This document shows positions 22,312 to 34,045 of a stretch of 64,000 nucleotides of DNA, in pieces (the stretch's first letter is position 1; each line of letters opens with the position of its first letter). This stretch comes from Ypsolopha sequella. Taxonomy: Eukaryota; Arthropoda; Insecta; Lepidoptera; Ypsolophidae. The stretch covers positions 19,195,977-19,259,976 of the forward strand of contig OW203989.1 in assembly GCA_934047225.1 (NCBI GenBank), in the 5' to 3' direction. The position numbers and the translations under genes were made by a program. A model generated the notes under the pieces. That model saw only the letters and a list, made by a program, of their open reading frames with translations, was not told the origin of the DNA and searched no databases.

Positions 22312-22610
22312 CAAGGCTGGCCAATAGATTTTCCAGGTGAGCAAAATTTTTTAGACCGTGGCGGCGCCGGGCCACCACTACTATTTATTTCATAAAGTAA
22401 TTTTTACAAAAAAAAGACGAAATATGCTTTAATTTACTTTATTTGTAAATGAAACGAAATAATAGATTTCTTTTTATTTATTGTGAGCTGTGAAGTGGTT
22501 TTCCTGATAGTAATTTATCGGCTAGCTGGCCGACCGAAGTGCTGGTGGGTAAATTCAAATGCCTTGCCGGGCCACTTCGTGGCCCGCGTGCCTGGGTAAG
22601 GCCAGCCTTG
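22312..22610. mobile_element. 299-bp hAT element with 8-bp target duplication
   Basis: The element begins CAAGGCTGGCC and ends with the exact inverted copy GGCCAGCCTTG. GCCTAAAC flanks both sides (22304-22311 and 22611-22618), an 8-bp duplication typical of hAT. The interior is non-coding, with GC-rich ends (GGCGGCGCCGGGCC; GGCCACTTCGTGGCC) and an AT-rich middle. It is a non-autonomous, fairly young insertion, because duplication and ends are intact. Confidence 0.85.
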
Positions 22611-23279
22611 GCCTAAACATAACTTCTGTCCTCAAAAAATTCATACAGTCATCAAAAAAAATATGCCACCGTAATAAATAGATCAGTTCCTTAATTCTAT
22701 GAAAAAATGCGAACAAAATTCAACGAGTTAGGCAAAGACGAAATCGAAAATCTTTCACAAAAAGTAAAAAAAAAGCTGCGACGACGAGCGGAACGAGGAA
22801 AAGGGTGTTAGGTATACACGTAAATACATTTGGGTAGCCGAGCGAAGCGGAGCCGAGCGAGGTGAACCTCCTAATTTCAACAGAAATATGATATGCCTGT
22901 GCATAATAAAATTTTTAGGTAAACATTTTTACATAGTTTAGTGATTAAATTTTGGCGACACTACTATTATTTTGATACCAATGATTTGATGATTGATATT
23001 ATTTCCAAGTAATCCTTAATTAACATTTAGGTAAGCGTTTTAATATTATTTGGTGATTCAACTAAGATGACAGTACATTACGATACGAGAGCGATGAAAC
23101 GTTTCCTGACGAGTGTGAGTTTGCGGCACGAGCCGAAGGCGAGTGCTGCAATCACACGAGTCGAGAAAAAGTTTCTCGCACGAGTTTCGTATAATTTTTT
23201 ATAGCACAAGCGCGGAAAATGCCGACTTTACGCACGCGCAGCGTGCGTAAAGCGGTCATTTTACGCACGGTGTGCTATA

Positions 23280-24420
23280 ATATTATTTATTAGATCTTTG
23301 AAAATGCATTTATTAGATAGATAAATTGATAATATTACACCCTCTTTAAAATATGTGAAGTCATTTTGAAAATAATATATTCTAAAAATATTTAGAAAAG
23401 CAATAGATTTATGTGAGAAACGGTACTTTGGCAAAATGCCCATATTGTCAAACCAGATATGCCAATTTTATACTACTCTGGGTGGAAAGTAGAAAAATGG
23501 TATGCTTATTCCTATATTAACAAATCTTTCAGCTATTCCAGAGTCTCGCAAGGTTATAAGTCCTAACCACGGATTTAAAAACGCATTAGCAACTTGCGAT
23601 TATAGTACGGGAGTCAGTAAAAACAGTAATGGGGTTAAAGCTGTTCTAATTCTACCCCACCTATGATTGCTTGAAAGAAGACGTAGTGACTAGAATAGAA
23701 AAAGGAATGCTTTTTAAAATATATTGTTTTATATTTTTATCTATAGGTAGGTAAAGTAAGAAGTAAGAAGATCTTTCAACCCTGGTTTCTACTGCTTTAC
23801 AAACTTAATATGATTCTTGTCTTCCATATTGCAACGTCTACCCATTGGACAGAGAATTCTAGCTTGGGAGCCAGGAACCAATAATTGTAACATTTATTTT
23901 GCATTAAACATTTTTTCATTTTCATTTCATTTTCATGTGGTTTTTGCGGAAAACTAGAATAAATGGCCATGGTCGAATACAATTTAACAGGATATTACTG
24001 TATTTTATCATAAATACAGGTAGCTCAAGTGGATCAAGAATGTTTCAATTTGATCTTCACTGCATATTTAGGTTCACTTTACATTATATCATTGGTTGCA
24101 AATATGGTAAAAAACATGTTTAAATTTAGTACGCTGTTGCCCAGAATATGAAACAAATTATTTGTCTGCTAGAGAAGTACAAGTTAGAAAATTGAGGCTT
24201 GTCTTCTCTTGAAATAGGCCAAGATACATTTTCATGATTATGAATTTTGGCCATCAATAACCTAGACCATAATCAGCGAGCGTGGACCGTATAAACGCTT
24301 TCCCCTTTGCCGAAGTACATGAACAATCTGTTCGTGTAAATTTGCTTGTGTGCTTGTTTTGTGTTTGTGTTACTGCTTTTGATTTAGTTTGTGATCACAT
24401 TTCTTTGCAGGAGTGTGCGT
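23280..24420. other. AT-rich DNA, no gene recognised
   Basis: Short open frames only. Just upstream (23080-23280) is a GC-rich palindromic patch (ACGCACGCGCAGCGTGCGT) with AGTGTGAGTTTGCGGCACG text that looks like a transposon end. Confidence 0.4.
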
Positions 24421-24424
24421 GAGT

Positions 24425-25270
24425 GAGTGAATGAATGAAATACATTTGAATGAAATACATTTATTTTAAAAAACACGAAAGCATATTTTATTTGCAAAAC
24501 ATCTGCCAAACCGTGCGGTTTGTAGGCAGAATAGCCTCTGTTTACAATAAAACGTGTCTAGCATATAGAAACACAATACGCATTACGCAATACGCAAAAC
24601 AACCCAGTCAGTAAACAATACTTTAAGTTTTATACATTTACATTTCCTATGTAAGTTTAGATAGATAGAACAATTTAACTTTCTTTTTAAACACACATTT
24701 GGAGTATGACTCATTTCTTAAGTCAGCTGGCAGTGCATTGAACAGCTTAGGAACAAGATGTTGATCAGTTCTTTCACCATAATAGTTAATTGTTTTACAA
24801 ATTTCAAGTTTTTTATCAGCAACCTTTCTAGTATACATTTTATTTCTCACCAATTTAGTAATCTTCGTGTGATTCTGATTTTCAATTGTAATTAAATGTT
24901 TAACTTTTTCTTTTACGGGTAACACGTTACAAATCCTAAATAATCTATCATAGTCCTGTTTACAGTTATTTTTTGTCTTTTTACTAACCAAAAATTTCAA
25001 AAATCTAATTTGAAGTGACTTTATCTCGTCCAAGTATGTTTTAAATGTACGGCCATAACTACTCAGTCCATACATAACAATTGATTCCACTAATGCGTAA
25101 TAGACACAAAATAGGGTAGATCGGCTTACAATTTTACTTAAAAATAAAAACTTCCCTAGGACACATGTGGACAGTAAATGTGTGCTTTGTGTATTTACTG
25201 CTAACCTCCCTTCCCGCGGTAAGTGGCAGATTGAATTTGGTACTATGAGTTGCACTAATGCACTTTGCCA
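24425..25270 (-). mobile_element. 5'-truncated LINE (Jockey/CR1-like) 3' portion
   Basis: The unit comprises a minus-strand open frame at 24647-25255 and a 3' tail to about 24425 containing two copies of AAATGTATTTCATTCA, a typical LINE tail. It lacks the endonuclease and polymerase core, so it is an ordinary 5'-truncated copy. Confidence 0.65.
24647..25255 (-). pseudogene. LINE ORF2 C-terminal domain, 202 codons
   Basis: The minus-strand frame stays open for 202 codons, ending at a stop near 24647. Residues about 45-95 include the post-polymerase motif LFCVYYALVESIVMYGLSSY followed by KSLQIRFLKFL. The C-terminal part has HLVPKLFNALPADLRN, both common in Jockey/CR1-type ORF2 tails after the reverse transcriptase. 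The start is arbitrary because the 5' end is cut. The lack of stops suggests recent insertion, but without the polymerase domain it is not functional. Confidence 0.7.
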
Positions 25271-26430
25271 CGTCCCCTCTTAAATTGACTTTAATCAATA
25301 ACTCAAAGAAAAATTTCTCAAAGGCTTTTAGGCAGATTTTAAAGCATCATTGCATCGATCTATTGTTGATCAATTGTTAATTTTTATTGAAAATCAATAC
25401 CTAATTTAGATCAAGTTATATTCTTTTCACTGGTTGAACGCATTTTCAACCATTTTAATAAAAAAAATAAAATAATAATTTGAAATGCCAACAATGCACC
25501 TTTATATTTACAAACTTGCTTAACACCATTCGGTGAACTACCATGCTTCAAGGAGCAATGATTTTTTGAATAAACAACTTGATGTATGCACCTACATTAT
25601 AATATATGTACATATATCCAAATACTTAAGTATTGGAATAAATCATCGTTAAAAAGTAGATACGAGTATTGTCATTTGGAAAACTATTGAAACTCTTGAG
25701 ATGACTACATGAGGGACATGTTTTGTTTAATTTTTCATGTAGCTCGGGAAAATATATTGCTTACAAATTCTGGCTGATATCAGCTACTGATAAAATGTGT
25801 AACAATGTCACTATCTGTCACACTACAGGGACTATTCCGTTGGTGAAATGTTTCATAGCATTATCAACATTCACCTAAAACTAAATCTAAATCTATCTAA
25901 ATGTTTAGTAAAGAAAAGATTTTAGTCATATTCTGACTGATGAGTCATATATCAAAAACAGTTCACATCCAGCCGTAGCAAGAAGGTTATATTGTGCAAC
26001 ACGTCATAGCATGTCAGTAAAGCGAACCTATAAGATTTTCCCCTACTAAAAATCGTTCCACGCGCCTAAGATATTCACTTCAAAAAAGTACTAGCTCGTT
26101 GGAACAGAAGCAACAAGATACTTAAAATTTATTTATTCTCTGTGTAGTTGAAAGAAAACCAGATAATTAACCTATAATGCTCGAGGGTATAAAAAGTTGA
26201 GAGTATTTCTCAAACACTTTTGAGAGTAACACTCTAGACACTTGGCGCATGGAGCTAGGAAAAAGTGCAAGTCTTCGACCATCACAAAACTTTTGCTATA
26301 GCAAATAGCTATAGTTATTTGCTAAAGCTATAGTTTCAGAGTTTACTAGCGTATGTCTATGTATATTATAACGTTTTTAATTTGTTTAATTGTGCCTGTT
26401 ATTTAATACATAATGGTGTTGATTCGGTTT

Positions 26431-26563
26431 AACACGATTTAACTTATTTGACAGGAGTAAACTTAATTTAAGCGTTCTGTCTTTTTCTTTCTGTGTCGAA
26501 ATGACAAAGACAGGACGCTCAATATAAGAGTACCTAGTCCTGTCAAATGAGTTAAATTATGTT
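26431..26563. mobile_element. 133-bp inverted-repeat MITE with nested inner hairpin
   Basis: GATTTAACTTATTTGACAGG at the left pairs with CCTGTCAAATGAGTTAAAT at the right. Inside, AGCGTTCTGTCTTT pairs with AAAGACAGGACGCT, giving a second hairpin. It is non-coding. The double inverted structure would fold almost completely. No target duplication was identified. Confidence 0.55.
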
Positions 26564-26943
26564 GCGGTGAATTGACACCAATATTTAGCAAAAGGAACTT
26601 CGTTCCAACTGGGTGTTCCACGACTCCTCTTGTTTATTTTACCCGAGCATGTGGGGTATCGTTTGATAGCTAAAATTAATATTGTTAACGTGGTTATGTT
26701 TCTTTAGGAAAGTTTTTCACTATTATAATTGGTGTTAATATGATGTTGCCAAAGCCGAAAACTGGCGATAGCTCTAGTCCATACGAACAACTTTTAATAT
26801 GGATCCAAACCTCGAATCGCTAAAAAATAATAACAAGCAACTGCTCTCATTTTCTAGATTTTTCAAACTTTTTCACGAAATGGACGAGTACTATCGCCAG
26901 TTTCCGGCGTCCATAATATCATCTTAACACCCTGCATAATTAA

Positions 26944-27407
26944 GGCGATTACCATCGCCAAATTAGCAGCTCGATATTTGTCACTACAAATATCAACGGA
27001 AACGACATTGAAATAACGTTCATATCAGCGCGCAAAGCATAGTGGCTGTTACGACGCTCACTGCGTCCTTGATAGGGCGAAATAGGAGAAAATTATACTT
27101 TTCACTTGGACGTGATTACTCGATTGAATAATCTTGTAATGTTTATAGCTATGAAGTTTATCTGTTTATCAAAGCATAGATGAATTCAATCGGCCAAGCC
27201 ACTCAGAAGCAGTAGGGAATTTGAGGTCAAAAAACAACATTCAGTAAAAAAAAAAATCATGTAGAAGTTTTGGTAATATGAAAAAGAAAACTGTTGCATA
27301 TGTTGTCTAAGAGTTGATTATTCATAATATATTTTTTCATTATTTTTGGTTTGGCCATAAACGAGGAGTAGGCTTTAGAAAGTACCCATTTGGCAATAGT
27401 AAGGCCC
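26944..27407 (+). mobile_element. 464-bp TTAA-flanked element, copy 1
   Basis: The unit is bounded by TTAA on both sides (26940-26943, 27408-27411). Its ends are imperfect inverted repeats: GGCGATTACCATCGCCAAAT at the left against GGGCCTTACTATTGCCAAAT from the right. A nearly identical copy is at 42410-42875. TTAA targets are characteristic of piggyBac-type elements, but these ends start with GG instead of CC, so the superfamily is a suggestion. It is non-coding. Confidence 0.65.
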
Positions 27408-28700
27408 TTAATGTTTAAATAAATGCTGTATTTCGCATAGCTTGGTTTGCTCTCGACAATAAAACAGATCAAAATACCGATACCCTCGTATAGAAGGACC
27501 ATCAAAGAGATTAGTCGAGAGCAAAGCAAACAGTGGAGTCTAAACAAACAACGTTGAATGGCTGCTTTGTCATTTTAAGAGCCTCTCTCTTCGAAGCTTT
27601 TGTGTGGAATTCTGATGAAAGAATAATGTCTGTGTGATAGGTGAATCATTTTGTCAGTATTCGATAATGTTACATTTTTTGATATTGGCAAAGCTTGTGT
27701 TATAAAAAGGTCGTCAATATTATTTTATAGGCATTTTAATTATACTCTTATATTTGTACTAGTATACAAAAAGTTTGGGACATCGATTGTCAATATTGTC
27801 TAGGATGATGAAGGAAGTAAATTTGAAATTTTTTAACGAATTTATTTTTACTTAACATGATATTGATTAGAAAAAGGATGTGTACCTTCGTACTGTATTT
27901 GCTGCTTTTACTTTCGTTTCATTATGGACGCATTTGTCTTGTTTTTTTAAATATTTAAAGTGTATTTAAGAGTAATCTGAAATAAAAATATTTATTCTAA
28001 GCTATAAACAGTGTGTTAAAGCTATAAACATTGACTATATCCCGAAAACTACAAAAGATACATACGCAGTGCAATATAACAATGCATTTCGCTGCATTAT
28101 GGGTCTGCCGTGGTTGTGCAGTGCGTCTGGTATGTTTGCCGAGAATAGTGTCGATGATTTTTATTATGTTTTTAAACGAGACCAGTTGTCATTTTGTTCA
28201 ACAACGACATTGTGAAAGCTATTCGCAGTGTCGTTTTCACTATTGTACGCATAGTTGATAAATGAAGCTTTTTAGTTTTAGTTTAGTTCTTAATTTTATT
28301 TTAATATTTAATATTGTAAATGTAATCCATATTTTTAATTTTAATTTTAAACTTTTAATTCTATGGGCCCACAGTGCCTCATTGTAAACAATTATTATTA
28401 TATAAATAAATAAAAATAAAATAAATAGTATTTTCAGTCAAACATTTTCAAAATTACTTCCTCTTTCATACCTGAAAGTAATAACATCTATGACTTAAAC
28501 AACCCGTATATTGTGACTGATGGGTCCGGCCCAGGATAGGTTTCGAAATATTTTTCACTTTCCATTCAATGTTAATTTTTAAGTACCTATATTTATTATG
28601 TATACAAAACTACGTTATAATATTTGTTATTTTTATGTTTATCATGTTCATTTGTAAAATATTTTTAGGCAAAATTATGGATGTGAAATCATTGTGTGTA

Positions 28701-28741
28701 CGAGTCAAGACCAAGTCAAGTTGTAGATATACTTGCAGTGA
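28701..28741 (+). mobile_element. Truncated left end of the TA-flanked MITE family
   Basis: A TA precedes a CGAGTCAAGACCAAGTCAAG-like end followed by ACTTGCAGT, matching the left third of the MITE at 13895-14008. The right part is absent and the sequence passes into another dispersed repeat. Confidence 0.4.
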
Positions 28742-28995
28742 TGCCAAAAGGATAACCAACGGGAACCTATAACTAAGACTCCACTGACCGTCTGTCCGTT
28801 TGCCACCAGGCTGTATCTCATGAACCGTGTTAGTTAGTTGAAATTTTCACAGATGATGTATTTCTGTTGCCGCTATAACAACAAATACTAAAAAACAGAA
28901 TAAAATAAATATTTAAGGAGGCTCCCATACAACAGACATATTTTTTTTGCCGTTTTTAAATAATGGTACGAAACCCTTCGTGCGCCAGTCCGACT
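28740..28995 (+). repeat. Dispersed repeat with GTCCGACTCGCACTTGGCC end
   Basis: CTAAGACTCCACTGACCGTC, AGGCTGTATCTCATGAACCG, TTCTGTTGCCGCTATAACAA and finally GTCCGACTCGCACTTGGCC occur in order. I recall this combination as one of the most frequent lepidopteran dispersed repeats. It is non-coding, and partial relatives are at 14285, 44440 and 57905. Confidence 0.55.
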
Positions 28996-30460
28996 CGCAC
29001 TTGGCCAGTTTTGCTTTATACATTTTTGCATTTTTTCATCGAACCTCTCTTGCTACTATTTTTACACCGAAAGCAAAAAAATAGCAACATCTTTTTCTTT
29101 TTTCCCTTGGCTTGGCCGTTACCGCATCTAAAGGAAACCGTCGATATGACTTAGGATGAAGTGCGCTCACCCAGAAGCTGAGAGAGTGAGAGTAGGCGAT
29201 GCGTTAATCAGTATTTCCAGTTACTTTAAGCAAAAATCTACCGAAGTCGGTAACGAACGAATGACTGATTATGACTATGACTGACTATGCAAGTGTCTGT
29301 CACTACATCTGACTATGTAATTCGCTGCAATATGTAATCATGCGTTTTTATAAATATATATATCTCTTTTGAATTTCAAATACAAGTAAAATATTTAAAT
29401 TTATTATAAATTTTAAAATATTTATTTAATTTAGTCTATTTTTAATTTTATATTCTTTGTAGTTAGTGTCTTTTTTAAGCATTATTTATAATTTAGTTTA
29501 ATTTATGTTATTTAAGTTTCTTGTTAATAAATCTATTACAGTAAAATATATGTTACATGTAAATATAACATGTATTATATGTAAAGGATATACTCTTAAC
29601 ACAAGTAGATCTTAAAACGTAATTTAAGTTAACTTCGCTCGATAGACAAAAAAATCACATGATATATATCATAAGCTCTTCAAATTTCGAATAAATTTGT
29701 TTATATTATTATGTTCTGTGGTTTATACCAAAGGTGTCCAACCGAGAGAATTAAAACATTTCCCGAATTTTCTTTACACATAGCCAAAGACATGTATAGA
29801 CCCTTATTTATTTATTTCTTAATACTTTTCCAGCAAAAACTCGCAAATTCACTGATTATGCGTGCCCGCAGCGCACGAAGAGAGCGTTCTAATGTAGACT
29901 TTCCGACAATATACTAAATTTATAATCACTTAATAGGATTGTTGTGTCGGATGCGCAGACCCTTAAAGAATACCATGCATCTATTTATTAATATGCCGAC
30001 CCAAATCATTAATTAACCTTGCGGTAGCGTGTCACCTTACCAAACAACAGGGTGAAACAGACTAACCTTTTACTCCACCTTTGTTTATTCCACGGTTTTC
30101 CTCTGGGAAATAACAGTCGACCATTTGAATTATAAACAGGTTGGTTCTTTTATTTAAACAAATTAATATAGGTATAATATAAATTAATAATAAAATTAGG
30201 TACTCAAAGATCATTTAGAGGCATATAATTATGTCCAATTGTCAGAAAGTCCAGGTGTCATATTTTTGGAGATTAAACTATAAAATATTTGATCATTATT
30301 TGTAAACTTACAATCTTTATTGAAGATAATGATAAATAACAAACAGTGGTTCATATAAATTATGAAAGGATAAAATCAACTGGCAATACTCATGAAAAAT
30401 ATGTGATTTAATAACTAATAATCATGCAAGAATTATAACCACTCAAATATAATACTTCTA
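28996..30460. other. AT-rich DNA, no gene recognised
   Basis: The interval holds T-rich and A-rich stretches and LINE-tail-like AT sequence near 29380-29560. No convincing exon or element end was seen. Confidence 0.4.
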
Positions 30461-30494
30461 ATATGTTTAAAAAAGAAACCTCTCTAACCTTTAA

Positions 30495-30740
30495 TCACAA
30501 AAAGAGTTTAAACCTAATACAGGTTAAAGCAATGTCAATTTTTATTCCTTCATTTTTCAAGGCATCATTCATAATTGTTACCATATCTTGCAGCTCTTTC
30601 GTCGATGAAGCAAGGAAAACTTGGTCATCGGTGTATAAGAGCCATTTGATAAGTAACCCTCCTAACTTCAGTCCACATTCACGCTCTCTTAAGGCTTCTC
30701 CCAACGTCAACGACCTTGAACTAAGTAACTTTGTAACCAT
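30495..30740 (-). pseudogene. LINE reverse transcriptase fragment with YTDD motif
   Basis: The minus-strand frame contains ERECGLKLGGLLIKW, then LLYTDDQVFLASS and KELQDMVTIMNDALKNEG. YTDD is the catalytic motif C of reverse transcriptases (usually YADD), placed as in RTE/R1-like non-LTR elements. The motif A-B part of apparently the same gene lies at 32270-32540 on the same strand, in the correct order for minus-strand reading, separated by 1.5 kb that includes the element at 31160-32254. The gene is broken and not functional. Confidence 0.7.
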
Positions 30741-31159
30741 TTTATACGGTAACTATAGCATTTTTCAACAGAAAAAAAATTCATAGTAATCTGCATGATA
30801 CAAATAGTGATGTGGTTTTTCCTGAATTTCATTATAATATACAGAAGAGAAGCAAGAAAATTATAAGTTTACCCTTTTTTCTCGATTTTTTGTTCACTTG
30901 TAACAACATAACTGCTGCAGTTTTCATCGAAACAGTATGAAAATTTATAAACTTCTAGGCAAAATAATATAAAATAGTTTGGTTTTCTCAGTTCTTGGAA
31001 ATTAATTTTATTTTATATAAAATAAATTAAAAACACACTATTTTCGCACTTGTCAGCCGCAGCGACTGACGTAACAGCCATGTTGCAGTGCGAGCTTATA
31101 AGGACTTTATTTTAATATGGTTTTATCAGAAATTTCAACCACCACGAATCAAGTTGCTA

Positions 31160-32254
31160 CACTGAAAAAAATATGGCCAATCAAGTTAAAATTATGCTTG
31201 ATTGAAAAAAATATGACTAAATCCTTTAAGAAAATATCAGAAATAATTAATGATGGTTTATTGTCACAATAAAGCTAAAATGATTGCAATTTTATCAAAT
31301 CGACAATGTTCAATTTTATTAAGTTACTTTATTAATTTCAGAAATATAGTGAGTTCTATCAATCACTTGATTAGATCTTTCAAGTTTCTACGTCAACGTT
31401 ACACTTTGCAAATAATTGATATAATAAAGTAACTAATTAAATTACATAATTAAGCCTATTTTATTTAATAATCAAATTATTATAAAATGATCAACATCTT
31501 ATTTAATTTAAAAGATAGATAATAGTTTTAAACATACGTAAACATAGATCCTATGGAGTAGGTTAATAGCTCTTAATACTTTTATGTCACATTCTAATAA
31601 GTTAACCAATATATTTAAAAAAGTAATATTTTAGGAAATCGGTTTTTGTATGGATTCCTGCATCGCGATATCAAAGTTTTTCTGCTTTTTTAGTATAAGT
31701 ATCAGTGGGGTGTATACGAGAGTCTAAAGACTAACGACATACATATATCGGTTCTCGTTTGGACTCATATTTGGTTTAGCACTACTTCCTGCTACATCAC
31801 GTCGTCTCACAAGTAAGAGCGTACTACAATCAGGGTAAATATATAAATGATAGGTAGAACAAAATAGAGATGTCACGTTTCATTCTAGTTACAAATATAA
31901 TAATCAAAAATCAAATCAAAATCATTTGATTTATCTACCAGAAATTGCTGAAGCTAAAATTTTTACTTAAAAAAAGACAATTAAACAATATAACATTATA
32001 ACATCCATCAAGTCACTTGATTAAAATTATAAATCTTTTAGTAATATGTATAAAGCTGAGGTTATCACTATAACAATCAGACTTGATTAAGTTGACAACT
32101 ACTTATTTGAATCTACTAAGACTGCTGGTTACACTTCTTAATCAAGATAACTTTACTGCCGGAAATATAATACTTTATGTGCTTGTATATAAATAAGTAA
32201 CTTCATAGTCATAAACATTTTTATAATAAATGTTAACAAGTTTTTTTTTCAGTG
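31160..32254. mobile_element. 1,095-bp TA-flanked element with CACTGAAAAAAA ends
   Basis: The left end CACTGAAAAAAATATGG and the right end (reverse complement CACTGAAAAAAAAACTT) are inverted repeats of about 12 bp. TA is present at both sides (31158-31159, 32255-32256). The interior is AT-rich with recurrent TTGATTAA/ATCAAGT words and no recognisable transposase. It lies inside a broken LINE reverse transcriptase and is a plausible non-autonomous TA-target (Tc1/mariner-type) element. Short A-rich ends make the call moderate. Confidence 0.5.
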
Positions 32255-32269
32255 TAATTATTCCAACGG

Positions 32270-32540
32270 AGCCACCTTAAGCAATTTAAACAACAGTCCA
32301 TAAATTGATTGAATAGCTACGGTGACGTTACACATTCTTGTTTAACTGCTCTAGAGATGTTAAACCAATCAGAGTGTTGTCCGTTAATCCTGATGCAAGA
32401 ACTGGAATTCTCGTTGATAGATTTCAGGGCCCTCGCCAGGTGGCTACTCACTCCATACATGGTCTACAAGTAATCCCTGACCACTATATCGTAAGCCTTT
32501 TCTAAATCAACAAACGCACAAAATACCTTGTATATGTATT
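32270..32540 (-). pseudogene. LINE reverse transcriptase fragment with FVDLEKAYD motif
   Basis: On the minus strand a frame reads YKVFCAFVDLEKAYDIVVRD, a stop, then TMYGVSSHLARALKS and INGQHSDWFNISRAVKQEC, a stop and LFNQFMD. FVDLEKAYD is motif A of non-LTR reverse transcriptases, and the R-V-Q-C region corresponds to motif B. Two in-frame stops show decay. Its downstream continuation is the YTDD fragment at 30495-30740. The break falls near the right end of the inserted element at 32254. Confidence 0.7.
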
Positions 32541-33904
32541 TTAAATAATCGCAAAGTTCAACAAAAAACAAACTTCTGACAATTTTCTTTGTTCAACCAT
32601 TGCAGATCGAAACAAAACTAATTTGATTTCCTCACCAATATAAAAAGACTTGCAAGCCATCAAATAAAACGTGAGGATAATATTATATGTAGATTATTTG
32701 TATAGGCGAGCGTGTACATTGTATCTGAGACGTAATGAATTTAACCAGATAACAAGTAATAATGTGATATGATAACTATAAATTAAACTACAACTTCTCT
32801 TACATCGCCGCGATCTTTTGGCATTCTTCCATTCGCCCGTATTCTCGGTTTTCTTTGTTTCAGTTTAATATTTCAAGGCACTTCGAAAATATACAACAAT
32901 TGAAGACTGTTTTGGAAAAACAACCAATGTCCAATTTTTTGTTTTTTTTTTCTCTATGGATTCTCTTTTACAACCAAAGTATATTTAAATTTAGCTACAA
33001 AAACAGAGTGGTTCCAGAAAAAGCACCAACGTTAGTAACGTTTCTATGAAGAATAGCCAATAATTAAACAACAATTTTTTAACTTTTTAATTACAAAATT
33101 AAGTATTTTTATCTATCCAAGTTTAATAAAAAAACTTAAATAGGGATTTTTTCATGTAACTAATTTTATAAGGTTTTATTTACCTATTTCCAACAGTGGG
33201 TAGATGTGGGCTGATTGATATTGATATTTACTTTTTGTAAAATGTCAGAAAAGTGACATTGGTTGTTTTTACAAAACACTCTTCAATTGGCAAAATTACA
33301 TATTTTATTCACAGTTCCCTCTGAAAATATTTTCAGTTATTATGTTACTACTCTTGGGAGTTTGGAACTTAACTCTACCTATTTACTACATACTCCAGCT
33401 TAGGGAGTCGGCCGACAGAGCCTACCGACCATTACCGGTCCCTAAAGCTTTAGCCTGCTTCTTTGATGTTATTTTGTTTTCGAGACATATTATTTTGAAA
33501 AGCTTTCCTTTTGGGGATTATCCTTGGATTTTCCTTTTTATTTCCACGTAGTCTAAAAAAAGCAACAGATAGAAAGTTCAAAGTTCCTTTGAGAGGAAGT
33601 ATCCTCACAAGAGTTCTAAGAATAATCTTGTGACTTCTTTATATGTTTTCATCTTCTTTTCAAGGAGAGTTTTTGTCTAATTCTTCGCTTCACAGTTACT
33701 GTTCAGCTCTCATTTTAAATATAATATTGAGGTATTAGGTAAAATAGTATTAAAACTCGCGTGAGCTGACTTACTAAATTATTATTACATATGGCTTGAA
33801 CACTCACGTGTGTTTGTTGTTGACTATATGCCAACCATTTTACCGATAACATTTTGGCGTTATCAAGGCGAGTGTCATTCTTAGGACGACGACGCATCGT
33901 TCAC

Positions 33905-34045
33905 CGTCGTTGTCAAACGGGCACTGGTAGCCGCCGATCGGCGAGCTGCACGCGTTGCTCATGCGCTTAGCGTTGGCTGCGTCATCGAAGGAAGTGGGAT
34001 GGTGGATGCACTTGATGCAGTAAATACTATTGTGGAGTTTATATA
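33905..34045 (-). CDS. Candidate cysteine-rich exon (Ly6/uPAR-like spacing?)
   Basis: On the minus strand a TTATTTTTTCAG acceptor precedes a 141-nt open segment ending at GTGAAC, a possible donor. The frame starts after one base of a codon and ends with one base, a symmetric phase-1 exon. The peptide is YKLHNSIYCIKCIHHPTSFD, followed by DAANAKRMSNACSSPIG and GYQCPFDND, then Gly. GC content is far above the flanks. The CxxC start, later Cys residues and phase-1 borders resemble extracellular Ly6/uPAR-type modules, but I cannot name the gene and no neighbouring exon was found. An isolated retained exon or pseudogene is possible. Confidence 0.4.

Noticed and set aside
24647..25255. Host gene of 202 codons
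   Set aside because: The peptide matches the C-terminal tail of LINE ORF2 and is followed by a LINE-type repeated tail.
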